A stretch of 64,000 bases of DNA from contig NZ_CP079724.1 of assembly GCF_019334565.1 (NCBI RefSeq), positions 1,633,001 to 1,697,000 of the forward strand, in the 5' to 3' direction. The stretch comes from Streptococcus oralis (GTDB lineage: Bacteria > Bacillota > Bacilli > Lactobacillales > Streptococcaceae). The translations under genes and the position numbers were made by a program. Of this stretch, positions 30,273-38,773 are shown one piece after another. The notes below the pieces were generated by a model, which saw nothing but the letters and a program-made list of their open reading frames with translations, ran no database searches and was not told where the DNA came from. Positions within the stretch are counted from its first letter, which is position 1, and the number at the start of each line of letters is the position of its first letter.

Positions 30273-31940
30273 TTATTCCACACTGAAAAGATATGGATAT
30301 ACAGGTTGTTGACCTTGGTGAATCTCAACTTCAACATCTTCAAATTCTTCTGCGATTTCTTGGGCAATTTCATTGGCAAGTTCTTCGCTTCCGTCTTCTC
30401 CGACATAGAAAGTCACGATTTCACTGTCTTCGTCCAACATATGCTTCAAAGTTTCAGTCAAGGTTTGGTGCATGTCAGGATTTGACACGAGGATTTTCCC
30501 ATCTACCATACCAAGATTGTCATTTTCATGAATTGCTAATCCATCGATAGTTGTATCACGAACGGCAGTTGTTACACTACCGCTGATGACATCACCAAGG
30601 GCTGCAGTCATGCGTTCTTTGTTTTCTTCGATTGATTTGCTTGGATCAAAGGCAAGAAGACTGGTCAATCCTTGAGGAATTGTACGTGCTTCTACCACAA
30701 CAGCTGGTTGTTCAAGCACTTCAGCCGCAGACTGAGCTGCCATAAAGATATTTTTGTTGTTTGGCAAGAAGATAATGTTGCGAGCATTGACCTGTTCAAC
30801 AGCCTTGATAAAGTCTTCTGTTGAAGGGTTCATCGTCTGACCACCTTCGATGACATAATCCACACCTTGGGCACGGAAGATATCTGCTAAACCTTGACCA
30901 GCTACTACTGCGATAAGGGCATACTCTTTTGTTTCAGCAGGCTTGTTGCCTTGACTTGCTTCTTTTTCAACTTGCGCCTCGTGTTGGTTACGCATGTTGT
31001 CCACTTTTACCTTGATCAAGCTACCATATTTGAGACCTTCTTGCATGACAAGACCTGGATCTTCTGTATGGACGTGAACTTTGACGATCTCATCATCGTT
31101 GACAACAAGGAGTGAGTCGCCTAAGTCATTCAAGTAGTTACGGAATTCATCATAGTCAAAGTCCTTAGAATAAGTTGGACCTTGTTTGAGGGCTACCATG
31201 ATCTCTGTACAGTAACCGAAGGTAATATCCTCAGTTGCCACATGCCCTGCTACAGACTTGTGGTGCTCTGCATTGATCATTTCACTCATGTTAGCAGGAG
31301 TCGCTACAAAGTCTTCAGAAGCACTGTATTCACCAGTAAGAGCTGAAAGGAATCCTTCGTAGATGAAGACCAAACCTTGACCACCTGAGTCTACCACACC
31401 AACTTCCTTAAGGACTGGAAGCATTTCTGGTGTCTTAGCCAAAGCTGCTTTCGCGCCTTCCAAGGCTGCACGCATGACCTCAACAGCATCATCTGTCTCC
31501 TCGGCTTTTTTCTTAGCCCCAATAGCCGCTCCACGAGAAACAGTCAAAATGGTCCCTTCAACTGGTTTCATAACCGCTTTATAAGCTACTTCGACACCGG
31601 ATTGGAAGGCAAGAGCCAAGTCTTGACCTGTTAATTCATCTTTTTCCTTGATAGCCTGAGAGAAGCCACGGAAGAGCTGAGAAGTGATAACCCCTGAGTT
31701 CCCACGCGCACCCATCAAGAGACCTTTAGCAAGAATGCTCGCTACTTCTCCAACAGTAGAAGCAGGCTTGTCTGCTACTTCTTTGGCACCATTTTCAATG
31801 GTCATTCCCATGTTTGTCCCAGTATCTCCATCTGGAACTGGAAAGACGTTCAATGAATTGACATATTCTGCTTGCTTATTCAAACGAGTTGATGCAGCCT
31901 GCACCATCTCTTGGAATAAACTGGTAGTAATTTTTGACAC
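30273..31940 (-). CDS. fakA: Fatty acid kinase catalytic subunit (DAK/YloV family)
   Basis: The 555-residue protein has an N-terminal DhaL-type ATP-binding domain (VFPVPDGDTGTNMGMTIENG, about residues 30-50, and GARGNSGVITSQLFRGFS), a middle domain, and a C-terminal EDD-like domain ending QPVYPYLFSVE. With FakB lipid-binding proteins it phosphorylates exogenous fatty acids so that they enter phospholipid synthesis. No fakB is nearby. It follows the Asp23-family gene by 2 bp, the usual pairing in Firmicutes, and shares its promoter. Confidence 0.93.
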   Translation of the reverse strand: MSKITTSLFQEMVQAASTRLNKQAEYVNSLNVFPVPDGDTGTNMGMTIENGAKEVADKPASTVGEVASILAKGLLMGARGNSGVITSQLFRGFSQAIKEKDELTGQDLALAFQSGVEVAYKAVMKPVEGTILTVSRGAAIGAKKKAEETDDAVEVMRAALEGAKAALAKTPEMLPVLKEVGVVDSGGQGLVFIYEGFLSALTGEYSASEDFVATPANMSEMINAEHHKSVAGHVATEDITFGYCTEIMVALKQGPTYSKDFDYDEFRNYLNDLGDSLLVVNDDEIVKVHVHTEDPGLVMQEGLKYGSLIKVKVDNMRNQHEAQVEKEASQGNKPAETKEYALIAVVAGQGLADIFRAQGVDYVIEGGQTMNPSTEDFIKAVEQVNARNIIFLPNNKNIFMAAQSAAEVLEQPAVVVEARTIPQGLTSLLAFDPSKSIEENKERMTAALGDVISGSVTTAVRDTTIDGLAIHENDNLGMVDGKILVSNPDMHQTLTETLKHMLDEDSEIVTFYVGEDGSEELANEIAQEIAEEFEDVEVEIHQGQQPVYPYLFSVE

Positions 31941-31942
31941 GA

Positions 31943-32308
31943 TTATTCTCCTACAACTTTGATATTTTGAATGTAGACATTCACAGTCTGAGCAGTAATT
32001 CCTAGTTGATTTTCTAAACTAAAACGAACACGCTCTTGAATGTTTTTTGACACTTCGCTTATCTTTACTCCGTAGCTCAATACGGTATAAACATCAACTG
32101 CAATGCTACCATCTTCGGCTGCTTTTATAACAACACCCTTAGAATAATTTTCCTTACCAAGAAGGGCTTGGAAATTGTCTTTGAGGGCATTTTTACTAGC
32201 CATACCGACCACACCAAAAATCTCAGTTGCGGCACCACCTACTACGGTTGCAATCACTTCATCTGTCAGTTCGATTTGACCATCTTTTGTATTAATTTTT
32301 ACAGTCAT
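31943..32308 (-). CDS. Asp23/Gls24 family envelope stress protein (YloU-like)
   Basis: This 121-residue soluble protein carries an Asp23 domain across nearly its whole length (GQIELTDEVIATVVGGAATEI and VYTVLSYGVKISEVSKNIQERV). Members associate with the membrane or act in envelope homeostasis, and this short form is the constant upstream partner of FakA. It is the first gene of the pair, with a TTTACA-17-TAAAAT promoter. Its exact role is not established. Confidence 0.9.
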   Translation of the reverse strand: MTVKINTKDGQIELTDEVIATVVGGAATEIFGVVGMASKNALKDNFQALLGKENYSKGVVIKAAEDGSIAVDVYTVLSYGVKISEVSKNIQERVRFSLENQLGITAQTVNVYIQNIKVVGE

Positions 32309-32336
32309 TTTTTTTACCTCAACTAGTTGATACTCT

Positions 32337-32365
32337 ATTTTATCATATTTCAGCCCAAGTGTAAA
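32337..32365 (-). promoter_or_regulatory. Promoter of the Asp23-fakA operon
   Basis: TTTACA (32360-32365), a 17-bp spacer and TAAAAT (32337-32342) with an upstream TG, on the minus strand. Confidence 0.65.
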
Positions 32366-32432
32366 AGCAGAATGCTGTATCGGCGGATATTTACTCTATT
32401 TTTCAAATGATTTTATCCTTAGAGCAAAAGAA

Positions 32433-32451
32433 AAAGACCTAAGCGGTCTTT
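32433..32451 (-). terminator. rpmB terminator
   Basis: AAGACC-5-GGTCTT stem followed by T-rich sequence; flanked by A and T runs so it may act in both directions. Confidence 0.75.
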
Positions 32452-32460
32452 TCATTTTTA

Positions 32461-32649
32461 TTAAACGCGTTCAACTTTACCTGATTTCAAAGCACGAGCT
32501 GAAGCCCAAACTTTTTTAGGTTTACCATCGATAAGAACCGTAACTTTTTGAAGGTTTGGTTTTACGGCACGTTTTGTTTGGTTCATCGCGTGTGAACGGT
32601 TGTTTCCTGATACAGTCTTACGACCTGTAAAGTAACATACTTTAGCCAT
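32461..32649 (-). CDS. rpmB: 50S ribosomal protein L28
   Basis: The 62-residue protein begins [23 protein letters not shown], the diagnostic L28 N-terminus, and ends with the conserved [15 protein letters not shown]. Only one cysteine is present, so this is the zinc-independent form. It is monocistronic. Its promoter is TTGATA (32731-32736), 17 bp, TAACAT (32708-32713) with an upstream TG. The leader contains a perfect palindrome, GTGCTAGCAC (32685-32694). The gene is divergent from nothing; its neighbours are on the same strand behind separate signals. Confidence 0.97.
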   Translation of the reverse strand: MAKVCYFTGRKTVSGNNRSHAMNQTKRAVKPNLQKVTVLIDGKPKKVWASARALKSGKVERV

Positions 32650-32707
32650 TGTGTTTTCCTCCTATTAGATCTAATATAGCGGATGTGCTAGCACCACATA
32701 CCGTACT

Positions 32708-32736
32708 ATGTTATCACACTTTCTTGAATTTATCAA
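32708..32736 (-). promoter_or_regulatory. rpmB promoter
   Basis: TTGATA-17-TAACAT with an extended TGA before the -10. It starts just after the LiaF-like gene ends, so no separate terminator was seen between the two. Confidence 0.65.
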
Positions 32737-32753
32737 GGGCCTAAACTATTTTT

Positions 32754-33428
32754 TTATTTAACGTAAACAACTCCAAGTTTACCAAAAGCGACTTCTCCAC
32801 GGATAATCAAGGTTTTGTTTGTTGGTGCTACAGGAGCGTCTGCCTTAGCTGCACCAAAGGATGTTTCTACTTTCAAATCGACACGCCAGTGTTGTGGAAC
32901 ATAGACGGTTGCATTCCCGAAAGCCACTTCAATATTTAAAGTCGCAAAATCACCTAACATCTCTGCATTATCATAGTAGATTTTAGCATCCCCAAAAGCG
33001 ACTTCCACTTGGTCATCTACGAGATCTTGATCCTGTTTATAGAAGGTCCCGCTACCAAAAGCGACTTCCTTATCCGTGACGACTGTTTTTTTCCCATTGT
33101 ACCACCATTTTTTTTCATTCCAGAACTTACTTGAGTGAGTAAGATAACCGACACCTAGAACTGCTAAGATACTAGCCCAAAACAAAGACTGGTTTGGAAT
33201 AGGAAAAATGTTATAAAAATGATTCGCAATCATTAAGGCTACTAGAGCGGTAAAAACTGCTGATGTTAGATGACGACGAAGCAAAGCTTCAACTGATTGG
33301 TAAGCAAAAAAAACAATACCTAGTAAAGGCCATATCTTGCCATCCAAAGAAGGAATTCCAAAATTCCCTTGCAGCAAGATCCAAGCTGCTAAAACCAATA
33401 AAACAATACCAAATGCTTTCTTTTTCAT
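32754..33428 (-). CDS. LiaF-like membrane protein (putative LytTR-system inhibitor)
   Basis: The 224-residue protein has four or so N-terminal hydrophobic segments (AFGIVLLVLAAWILL to about residue 98). A C-terminal beta-rich domain of repeated EVAFG...VEVAFGDAKIYYDNA, IEVAFGNATVYVP and GEVAFGKLGVVYV units follows, the pattern of the LiaF/YvqF C-terminal domain. It lies 5 bp after a LytTR regulator gene. In streptococcal LytTR regulatory systems such as HdrMR and BrsRM a membrane protein restrains the co-encoded LytTR regulator. By analogy this protein may do the same, with a cell-envelope cue. That role is inference. Confidence 0.8.
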   Translation of the reverse strand: MKKKAFGIVLLVLAAWILLQGNFGIPSLDGKIWPLLGIVFFAYQSVEALLRRHLTSAVFTALVALMIANHFYNIFPIPNQSLFWASILAVLGVGYLTHSSKFWNEKKWWYNGKKTVVTDKEVAFGSGTFYKQDQDLVDDQVEVAFGDAKIYYDNAEMLGDFATLNIEVAFGNATVYVPQHWRVDLKVETSFGAAKADAPVAPTNKTLIIRGEVAFGKLGVVYVK

Positions 33429-33433
33429 CTTTT

Positions 33434-33880
33434 TTACCTCATGTTTCTTAGATTTTCTTTTAGGAGGGATTGGTAATGCCGTGAGACATGAACCTCCTTG
33501 TGCGTCTGATAAAAGGAAATGGTCCCCGTTCCTGAAAAGGACTTGTCCACTGAGTAAATCTGACGGATGTTTGCGATCGTTGACTTGGAAACTCGACTAA
33601 AATAGCGAGGCAAGATAGACTCCAACTCATAAAGTTTGAGACGAACTTCATAGGCTTCCTTCTGGTTATGAGCGTAGATCTTGCTCCCTTCTGTTTCAAA
33701 GAAGAGAATTTCTGACAGGTCTAGATAATATTCACCTGTCCCCTTGTAAAAAGTCAACCTCGGAGCCTTTGACTCTTGCAAAAGTCGTTGCAAGTCTGCA
33801 ATTTCATCTGTCAAAGTGGGGGTCTTGATGACAATTTCAGTCTCCTCTAAATTGCCGTCAATCTCAATTCGTAACTTCAT
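33434..33880 (-). CDS. LytTR-domain DNA-binding regulator
   Basis: The protein has 148 residues from the ATG at 33880, chosen because an AAAGGAG site lies 5 bp before it; a GTG directly upstream is the alternative. It lacks a receiver domain. Residues about 40-148 form a LytTR domain (YYLDLSEILFFETEGSKIYAH, RLKLYELESILPRYFSRVSKSTIANI and the terminal HVSRHYQSLLKENL). It is therefore a stand-alone LytTR regulator rather than a two-component output. Direct repeats with 21-bp spacing upstream of its promoter suggest autoactivation. It heads a two-gene operon with the LiaF-like protein. Confidence 0.88.
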   Translation of the reverse strand: MKLRIEIDGNLEETEIVIKTPTLTDEIADLQRLLQESKAPRLTFYKGTGEYYLDLSEILFFETEGSKIYAHNQKEAYEVRLKLYELESILPRYFSRVSKSTIANIRQIYSVDKSFSGTGTISFYQTHKEVHVSRHYQSLLKENLRNMR

Positions 33881-33900
33881 CACATCTCCTTTCTGACTCT

Positions 33901-33969
33901 ACTATATCAAAGCTAAGTTAGGAATACAAGGGCAAAAAAGCAAGTGGTCATTTTGAAGCAGTAAGTGGT
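33901..33969 (-). promoter_or_regulatory. LytTR operon promoter with direct repeats spaced 21 bp
   Basis: An extended -10 (TGA TATAGT) at 33901-33909 on the minus strand is preceded by two identical 7-mers, ACCACTT on the minus strand, at 33942-33948 and 33963-33969. The spacing of 21 bp (two helical turns) and the location about 35-65 bp above the -10 are typical of LytTR binding sites. Confidence 0.6.
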
Positions 33970-33993
33970 TGTAGGACTAGCTTAACTTACATG

Positions 33994-34497
33994 TCAAAAT
34001 AAGAAGAAAAGGAGCCCCCACATGAGACCACAAGCATAGCCAACCAAGACATCCTTGGGATAATGAACACCACCTAGTACTCGGACCAAGGCTAAGAGTC
34101 CTGAGCAAATAAGAAAGATCATTCCGATCAAAGTCCAAGCATGGAAACAGGCCATGGAGATGATAGTTGCTGAAAAGACATGGCGACTAGGCATCGACTG
34201 TCCCGAACTATCTTTTTCAAGCAGGGGACGGATATCCCAAGTTTCGTAGGGACGCGGATGATTGATTTTCTTACGAAAAAGGGACAAGATCACAAAACCT
34301 GTAGCGGGGACAAGCAAATAGACCACAACTTGCTTCCCAAGTCCTAGCTGCAGATAAGTAGTGACTAGCAAGGTCAAATAGACCAGAGGCATGGCGACTG
34401 TCATCAAACGATTGAAACTGCGTAACAGAAATAGAAGGGTGGGATGGCTGGTGAGCCTAGAGCTGATATTTCGATACCATTCTTGATAATTTTTCAT
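33994..34497 (-). CDS. PAP2-family membrane phosphatase
   Basis: This 167-residue membrane protein has the acid-phosphatase triad motifs: KKINHPRP (residues ~85-92), SMPSRHVFSATI (SRH variant of PSGH) and RVLGGVHYPKDVLVG. About five hydrophobic helices surround them. Such enzymes dephosphorylate lipid phosphates, often undecaprenyl pyrophosphate or phosphatidic acid, on the outer membrane face. It could back up UppP encoded elsewhere in this window, but the substrate is not shown. It is downstream of the exporter pair behind a terminator. Confidence 0.88.
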   Translation of the reverse strand: MKNYQEWYRNISSRLTSHPTLLFLLRSFNRLMTVAMPLVYLTLLVTTYLQLGLGKQVVVYLLVPATGFVILSLFRKKINHPRPYETWDIRPLLEKDSSGQSMPSRHVFSATIISMACFHAWTLIGMIFLICSGLLALVRVLGGVHYPKDVLVGYACGLMWGLLFFLF

Positions 34498-34567
34498 TTA
34501 TACTTCTCATTCATTACTTTGTTTTCGTCTACAGGTGAGACGTTTGTCTTCTAGTATAGTGCAGAAA

Positions 34568-34589
34568 AAGAAGGCCGTCAAGCCTTCTT
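34568..34589 (-). terminator. Terminator of the MarR-ABC exporter operon
   Basis: AAGAAGGC-6-GCCTTCTT followed by TTTTTCTG on the minus strand. Confidence 0.85.
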
Positions 34590-34594
34590 TTGAT

Positions 34595-36355
34595 TTATTC
34601 TTCTGCTTCGTCTTCTGTAAACTGACTATTATAGAGATCCGCATAGAAACCACCTTGAGCCATGAGTTCTTCATGATTGCCTTGTTCGATGATATTTCCA
34701 TCTTTCATGACCAAGATCAAGTCTGCATTTCGGATGGTTGACAAGCGGTGGGCGATGACAAAGGAAGTTCGACCTTCCATCAAACGGTCCATGGCTTTTT
34801 GAATCAACTCCTCTGTACGTGTGTCGACTGAGGATGTCGCTTCATCCAAAATCAAGAGTGGTGCATCTTTGATAAGGGCACGAGCAATGGTTAAGAGCTG
34901 TCTCTGTCCGACTGACAAGGTCACTGTATCATCTAAAATAGTATCGTATCCATCTGGTAGGGTCATGATAAAGTGGTGGATTCCTACTGCTTTTGCTGCT
35001 TCAATCATTCGTTCATCACTAATCCCTGTTTGGTTGTAGATGAGATTATCACGAATGGTTCCTTCAAAGAGCCAAGTATCCTGCAAGACCATTGAAAAGG
35101 CATCGTGCACTTCAGAGCGCTTCATGTCCTTGGTATCCACACCATCAATGCGGATACTTCCCTTATCTAGCTCATAGAACTTCATCAAAAGATTGACAAT
35201 GGTTGTCTTCCCAGCCCCAGTCGGTCCAACGATTGCGACCTTTTGACCTGCATGAGCTGTCGCAGAAAAATCATGGATGATGGTGCGCTCTGGTGTATAG
35301 CCAAAGGACACGTGATCAAAGACTACTTCCCCTTTCATGTCGCTCAATTGTCTCTCCTTATGAGATTCATCCTGCATCTCAGCTTCAGCTAGAAATTCTA
35401 ATACACGAGTCATGGCTGCACTCGCTTGTTGCAGGCTCGTAATCCCTTGGGCAATCTGTGACAGAGGTTGGGAGAAGGTCCGTACGTAAACCATAAAGGC
35501 TACGATAATCCCTATAGTGATATGCCCTTCTAACGCCAGCGCGGCCCCAACGATGATGACTAAGACATAACTAAAGTTCCCAACAAAGAACATGGCTGGC
35601 ATCATGATACCAGAGATAAATTGAGATTTCCAGATACTGTCATGCAAGTCTTGGTTTAACCCTGCAAATCTCGCTTTGGAGGTGTCTACTGCGTTGTAGC
35701 TGGTCACTACATTATGGCCAGAGTACATCTCTTCCACATAACCATTGACGGCTGCTAGATTATTTTGTTGGGCTTTAAAATAACCCTGTGACTTGGCCAT
35801 GATTACGGAAACCGCCGCAAAACCAACAAGCGTAGAGACCACTGTTACGAGAGCTAAAATCCAGTTCATCCCAAACATGGTCACCAAGACAGCAATCAAC
35901 AAGAAACTAGCTGAAAGAACTGTCCCTAGACTTTGGTTGAGAGATTGCGCTGCTGTATCCACATCATTGGTCACGCGCGAAAGGGTGTCTCCTTGTGAAT
36001 GACGGTCAAAATAGCCAAGTGGCAAACGATTGATTTTTTCAGCGATAGCCGTCCGCAAGCGTTTTGAAAAATGTTGGATACTCGTTGAAAATATATAGGC
36101 CTGTGTATAATTAAGGATAGCTCCAAACACATATAGGACAACCAAAAATCCAGCAATGTTTGACACAGCTACCAAGTCGATTTCTGTAGCCAAGCCATCT
36201 GAAATCAAGTTAGTAATTTCTTTAATCTTAGTTGGACCATAAACGGTAATGATGCTTGAAATGACTGCAGCCACAACTGCTATTAGGAGAGGAAGTTGGA
36301 GGCCTGCCATATAAGGTTTGCACTGTTTCCAGACCGAAACTTTTTTATTTTCCAT
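34595..36355 (-). CDS. ABC exporter half-transporter, ATP-binding/permease (second subunit)
   Basis: The protein has 586 residues from the ATG at 36355, which has a GGAGG site and overlaps the preceding gene by 11 bp; an upstream ATG gives unrelated sequence. It has an N-terminal six-helix exporter domain (about 20-310) and an ATPase domain with Walker A GPTGAGKTT, Walker B LLILDEATSSVDTRTE and switch VIAHRLST. The signature is LSVGQ instead of LSGGQ. Together with the Asp-for-Glu change in the partner's Walker B, this makes one of two nucleotide sites degenerate, as in heterodimeric multidrug exporters. Substrate probably drugs or lipids; not called patB because the operon layout differs. 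Confidence 0.9.
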   Translation of the reverse strand: MENKKVSVWKQCKPYMAGLQLPLLIAVVAAVISSIITVYGPTKIKEITNLISDGLATEIDLVAVSNIAGFLVVLYVFGAILNYTQAYIFSTSIQHFSKRLRTAIAEKINRLPLGYFDRHSQGDTLSRVTNDVDTAAQSLNQSLGTVLSASFLLIAVLVTMFGMNWILALVTVVSTLVGFAAVSVIMAKSQGYFKAQQNNLAAVNGYVEEMYSGHNVVTSYNAVDTSKARFAGLNQDLHDSIWKSQFISGIMMPAMFFVGNFSYVLVIIVGAALALEGHITIGIIVAFMVYVRTFSQPLSQIAQGITSLQQASAAMTRVLEFLAEAEMQDESHKERQLSDMKGEVVFDHVSFGYTPERTIIHDFSATAHAGQKVAIVGPTGAGKTTIVNLLMKFYELDKGSIRIDGVDTKDMKRSEVHDAFSMVLQDTWLFEGTIRDNLIYNQTGISDERMIEAAKAVGIHHFIMTLPDGYDTILDDTVTLSVGQRQLLTIARALIKDAPLLILDEATSSVDTRTEELIQKAMDRLMEGRTSFVIAHRLSTIRNADLILVMKDGNIIEQGNHEELMAQGGFYADLYNSQFTEDEAEE

Positions 36356-38114
36356 GTTCCAATTCCTCCTTCGATAGTTGTGAGTAGGCAATTTCTTGGT
36401 AGACTTCGTTGGTTGCAAGAAGTTCCTTGTGGGTGCCTTGTCCCACGACTTTACCTTGATCCAAAACTAAGATCAGGTCGGCGTCCATAATGGTAGAAAT
36501 CCGTTGCGCTACGATGATCTTGGTCATGGATTTTGTTTTCTCGGCTAGCTCTTGGCGTAGGACACGATCTGTCTTGTAGTCCAAGGCTGAGAAGGAATCA
36601 TCAAAGATGAGAATCTCTGGTTTACGAGCCAAGGCACGCGCAATGGCCAAACGCTGTCTTTGACCTCCTGAGAAGTTGGTTCCACCTTGGGCTACTTCTG
36701 ATGCAAGACCTGCTTCCTTGTCCTCGATAAATGCTTTAGACTGGGCCAATTCAAGGGCTTGCCACATAGCAGCTTCGCTTAGAGGAGTTTCTTTGCTCTT
36801 ACCAAAGTCCAAGTTCCCCTTGACATCCCCTGAGAAGAGGACTGCTTTTTGTGGAATATAGCCGACCTTATTACGCAAGTCTTCCAAGTCGTAATCTTGC
36901 ACATTGACACCATCCACTAGGATTTGTCCATCTGAAACGTCGTAAAAACGTGGCAAGAGGTTGACAAGCGTAGACTTACCTGATCCAGTCGATCCGATGA
37001 AGGCTACGGTTTGACCCGCTTCTGCTTTGAAAGTGACATGTTCCACGACTGCTTCTGAGTTTTTAGAGTAGCGGAAAGTCACATCACGGAATTCCACTTG
37101 TCCTTGAACTGAAGGATCCGCTGTCTGTGTATGACTAGGATTTTCAATAGAAGAATGCAGATCCAATACTTGATTGATACGTCCTGCCGAAACCAAGGTA
37201 CGAGGAAGAACGATAAAGAGTGCTCCCATGAGAAGGAAGCCCATCACGACCTGCATAGCATAGGACATGAAGACCACCATATCACTAAAGAGTGGCAGAC
37301 GTTCTGTCAAACTTGCATCGTTGATGATATAGGCACCAATCCAGTAAATGGCTAAACTCAATCCGCTCGAAATTGCCATCATGATCGGGTTCATAATGGC
37401 CATCAATCGATTGACAAAGAGATTGAGACGTGTTACCTCGTCGTTGGCAGCTTCAAATTTCTTATCTTGGTAATCTTCCGCATTGTATGCACGAACAACT
37501 CGAATCCCCGTCAAACTTTCACGAGTGATACTATTGAGTTTATCTGTCAATTTTTGGATGACAGATTGTTTTGGAAAGGCCAGAGTCATAAGAACAGTGG
37601 TCATCAAGACATTCACAATAACAGCCACAACGACCGCCCAGAGCCAGTATTCCGATTTCCCAAGGATTTTTCCAATGGCCCAGATAGCCATAATCGGCCC
37701 ACGAGTAACCACTTGCAAGCCCATGGTAAAGAGCATCTGTACCTGGGTAATATCATTGGTCGTCCGAGTCAAAAGACTTGGGATTGAAAAGCGCTTGATC
37801 TCTGTCTGCGAAAAATCTAAAACACGATGAAATACGTCAGTGCGTAGATGGGTTGTATAGGATGCTGCAACACGAGCGGCAAAGAAACCAACCATAACAG
37901 ATGAAAAGAAAGCCAATAAAGACAAACCAATCATCTTCGCAGCTGGTGACCAGAGTTCACCCAACTGCGTTCCAGACGTTCCCAGTAATTCTGTAATTTG
38001 CGAAATATAAGTCGGCACCTCTAACTCGAGATAGACCGAGAAACAAGTGAACAGAATCGTAAGGACGATCATTCCCCACTCTTTTCCTGTAATACGTTTA
38101 GCGAGTTTCTTCAT
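36345..38114 (-). CDS. ABC exporter half-transporter, ATP-binding/permease (first subunit)
   Basis: This 589-residue exporter subunit has six membrane helices (residues about 15-310) and an ATPase domain. Walker A is GSTGSGKST, the signature NFSGGQRQR is intact, and the Walker B region reads LIFDDSFSALD with Asp in place of the catalytic Glu. This is the degenerate-site partner of the next gene. It overlaps marR by 17 bp and the second subunit by 11 bp, so the three genes are co-translated. Context suggests a MarR-controlled multidrug or toxic-compound efflux pump. Confidence 0.9.
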   Translation of the reverse strand: MKKLAKRITGKEWGMIVLTILFTCFSVYLELEVPTYISQITELLGTSGTQLGELWSPAAKMIGLSLLAFFSSVMVGFFAARVAASYTTHLRTDVFHRVLDFSQTEIKRFSIPSLLTRTTNDITQVQMLFTMGLQVVTRGPIMAIWAIGKILGKSEYWLWAVVVAVIVNVLMTTVLMTLAFPKQSVIQKLTDKLNSITRESLTGIRVVRAYNAEDYQDKKFEAANDEVTRLNLFVNRLMAIMNPIMMAISSGLSLAIYWIGAYIINDASLTERLPLFSDMVVFMSYAMQVVMGFLLMGALFIVLPRTLVSAGRINQVLDLHSSIENPSHTQTADPSVQGQVEFRDVTFRYSKNSEAVVEHVTFKAEAGQTVAFIGSTGSGKSTLVNLLPRFYDVSDGQILVDGVNVQDYDLEDLRNKVGYIPQKAVLFSGDVKGNLDFGKSKETPLSEAAMWQALELAQSKAFIEDKEAGLASEVAQGGTNFSGGQRQRLAIARALARKPEILIFDDSFSALDYKTDRVLRQELAEKTKSMTKIIVAQRISTIMDADLILVLDQGKVVGQGTHKELLATNEVYQEIAYSQLSKEELEHGK

Positions 38115-38559
38115 TCTCTCCTCCTATCTTCTCAACATTTGCTTGCAATTGCCCGAGTACCTTTTCAAAGATTGCTAAGTCTGACTTTGAAACCCCGTCT
38201 AGCAGACTCTGATCAATCCGATCAAAAAAAGCCTTAACTTCTTGCATCTGCGAACGCGATTTATCCGTCAAGCGAACAAACTTTGCCCGCTTATCACTCG
38301 GGCTCGCCTCTAGCTCAACCAAACCATTTTGCACCATGCGCTTGACTAAATTACTCGCCACAGATTTGGTAATATTGAGTTCCTGCTCGATATCTTTAAT
38401 CAGGACCAGTTCCTCTTTTTGCTCACAATGATCTAAAAAACGCAGAACTTGCCCTTGCGGTCCACCCATAAATTCAATGCCGCAACGCTTGGCTTCTTTC
38501 TGTACCATCAGGTGAACCTGGTGCCCAAAGCGTTTAAAAATCAACATCGGCTTGTCCAT
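38098..38559 (-). CDS. MarR-family transcriptional regulator
   Basis: The 153-residue protein has a winged helix-turn-helix (EQELNITKSVASNLVKRMVQNGLVELEASPSDKRAKFVRLT, about residues 60-105) flanked by dimerisation helices. MarR proteins are repressors released by phenolic or other small ligands. Three copies of a TAGTTCTC-type operator surround its promoter, which drives this gene and the two exporter genes. It therefore very likely autorepresses the operon and induces it when the pump substrate appears. The ATG has an AAAGGAG site. Confidence 0.92.
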   Translation of the reverse strand: MDKPMLIFKRFGHQVHLMVQKEAKRCGIEFMGGPQGQVLRFLDHCEQKEELVLIKDIEQELNITKSVASNLVKRMVQNGLVELEASPSDKRAKFVRLTDKSRSQMQEVKAFFDRIDQSLLDGVSKSDLAIFEKVLGQLQANVEKIGGENEETR

Positions 38560-38581
38560 GATTGCTCCTTTCTTACGATAA

Positions 38582-38680
38582 ATATAGTTCTCACAAGAAC
38601 TATATTAGTTTCCATGAGAACTATTTTATCATTTTCAGAAAAGATGTCAAGAAAAAAAGTTTCCAAGAGAACTATTTTAG
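38582..38680 (-). promoter_or_regulatory. MarR operon promoter with three operator copies
   Basis: The promoter is TTGACA (38645-38650), 16 bp, TAAAAT (38623-38628, preceded by TGA). A perfect palindrome with 10-bp arms, ATATAGTTCT-4-AGAACTATAT, lies at 38582-38605. Two further copies of AGTTTCCAWGAGAACTA lie at 38607-38623 (overlapping the -10) and 38658-38674 (above the -35), exactly 51 bp apart. The arrangement strongly suggests cooperative repression. Confidence 0.8.
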
Positions 38681-38773
38681 TTTAAATTGACATTAGGCAA
38701 TATTTTTTCTATAATAAGCACTAACTACAGTGGATAGAAATCCATTCACTCGATGAAGGGAGAAAACGTTCAA

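Noticed and set aside
34595-38114. Naming the ABC exporter pair patA/patB
   Set aside because: The pair is in one operon with marR, unlike the pneumococcal pat genes as I recall them, and I cannot compare sequences here.
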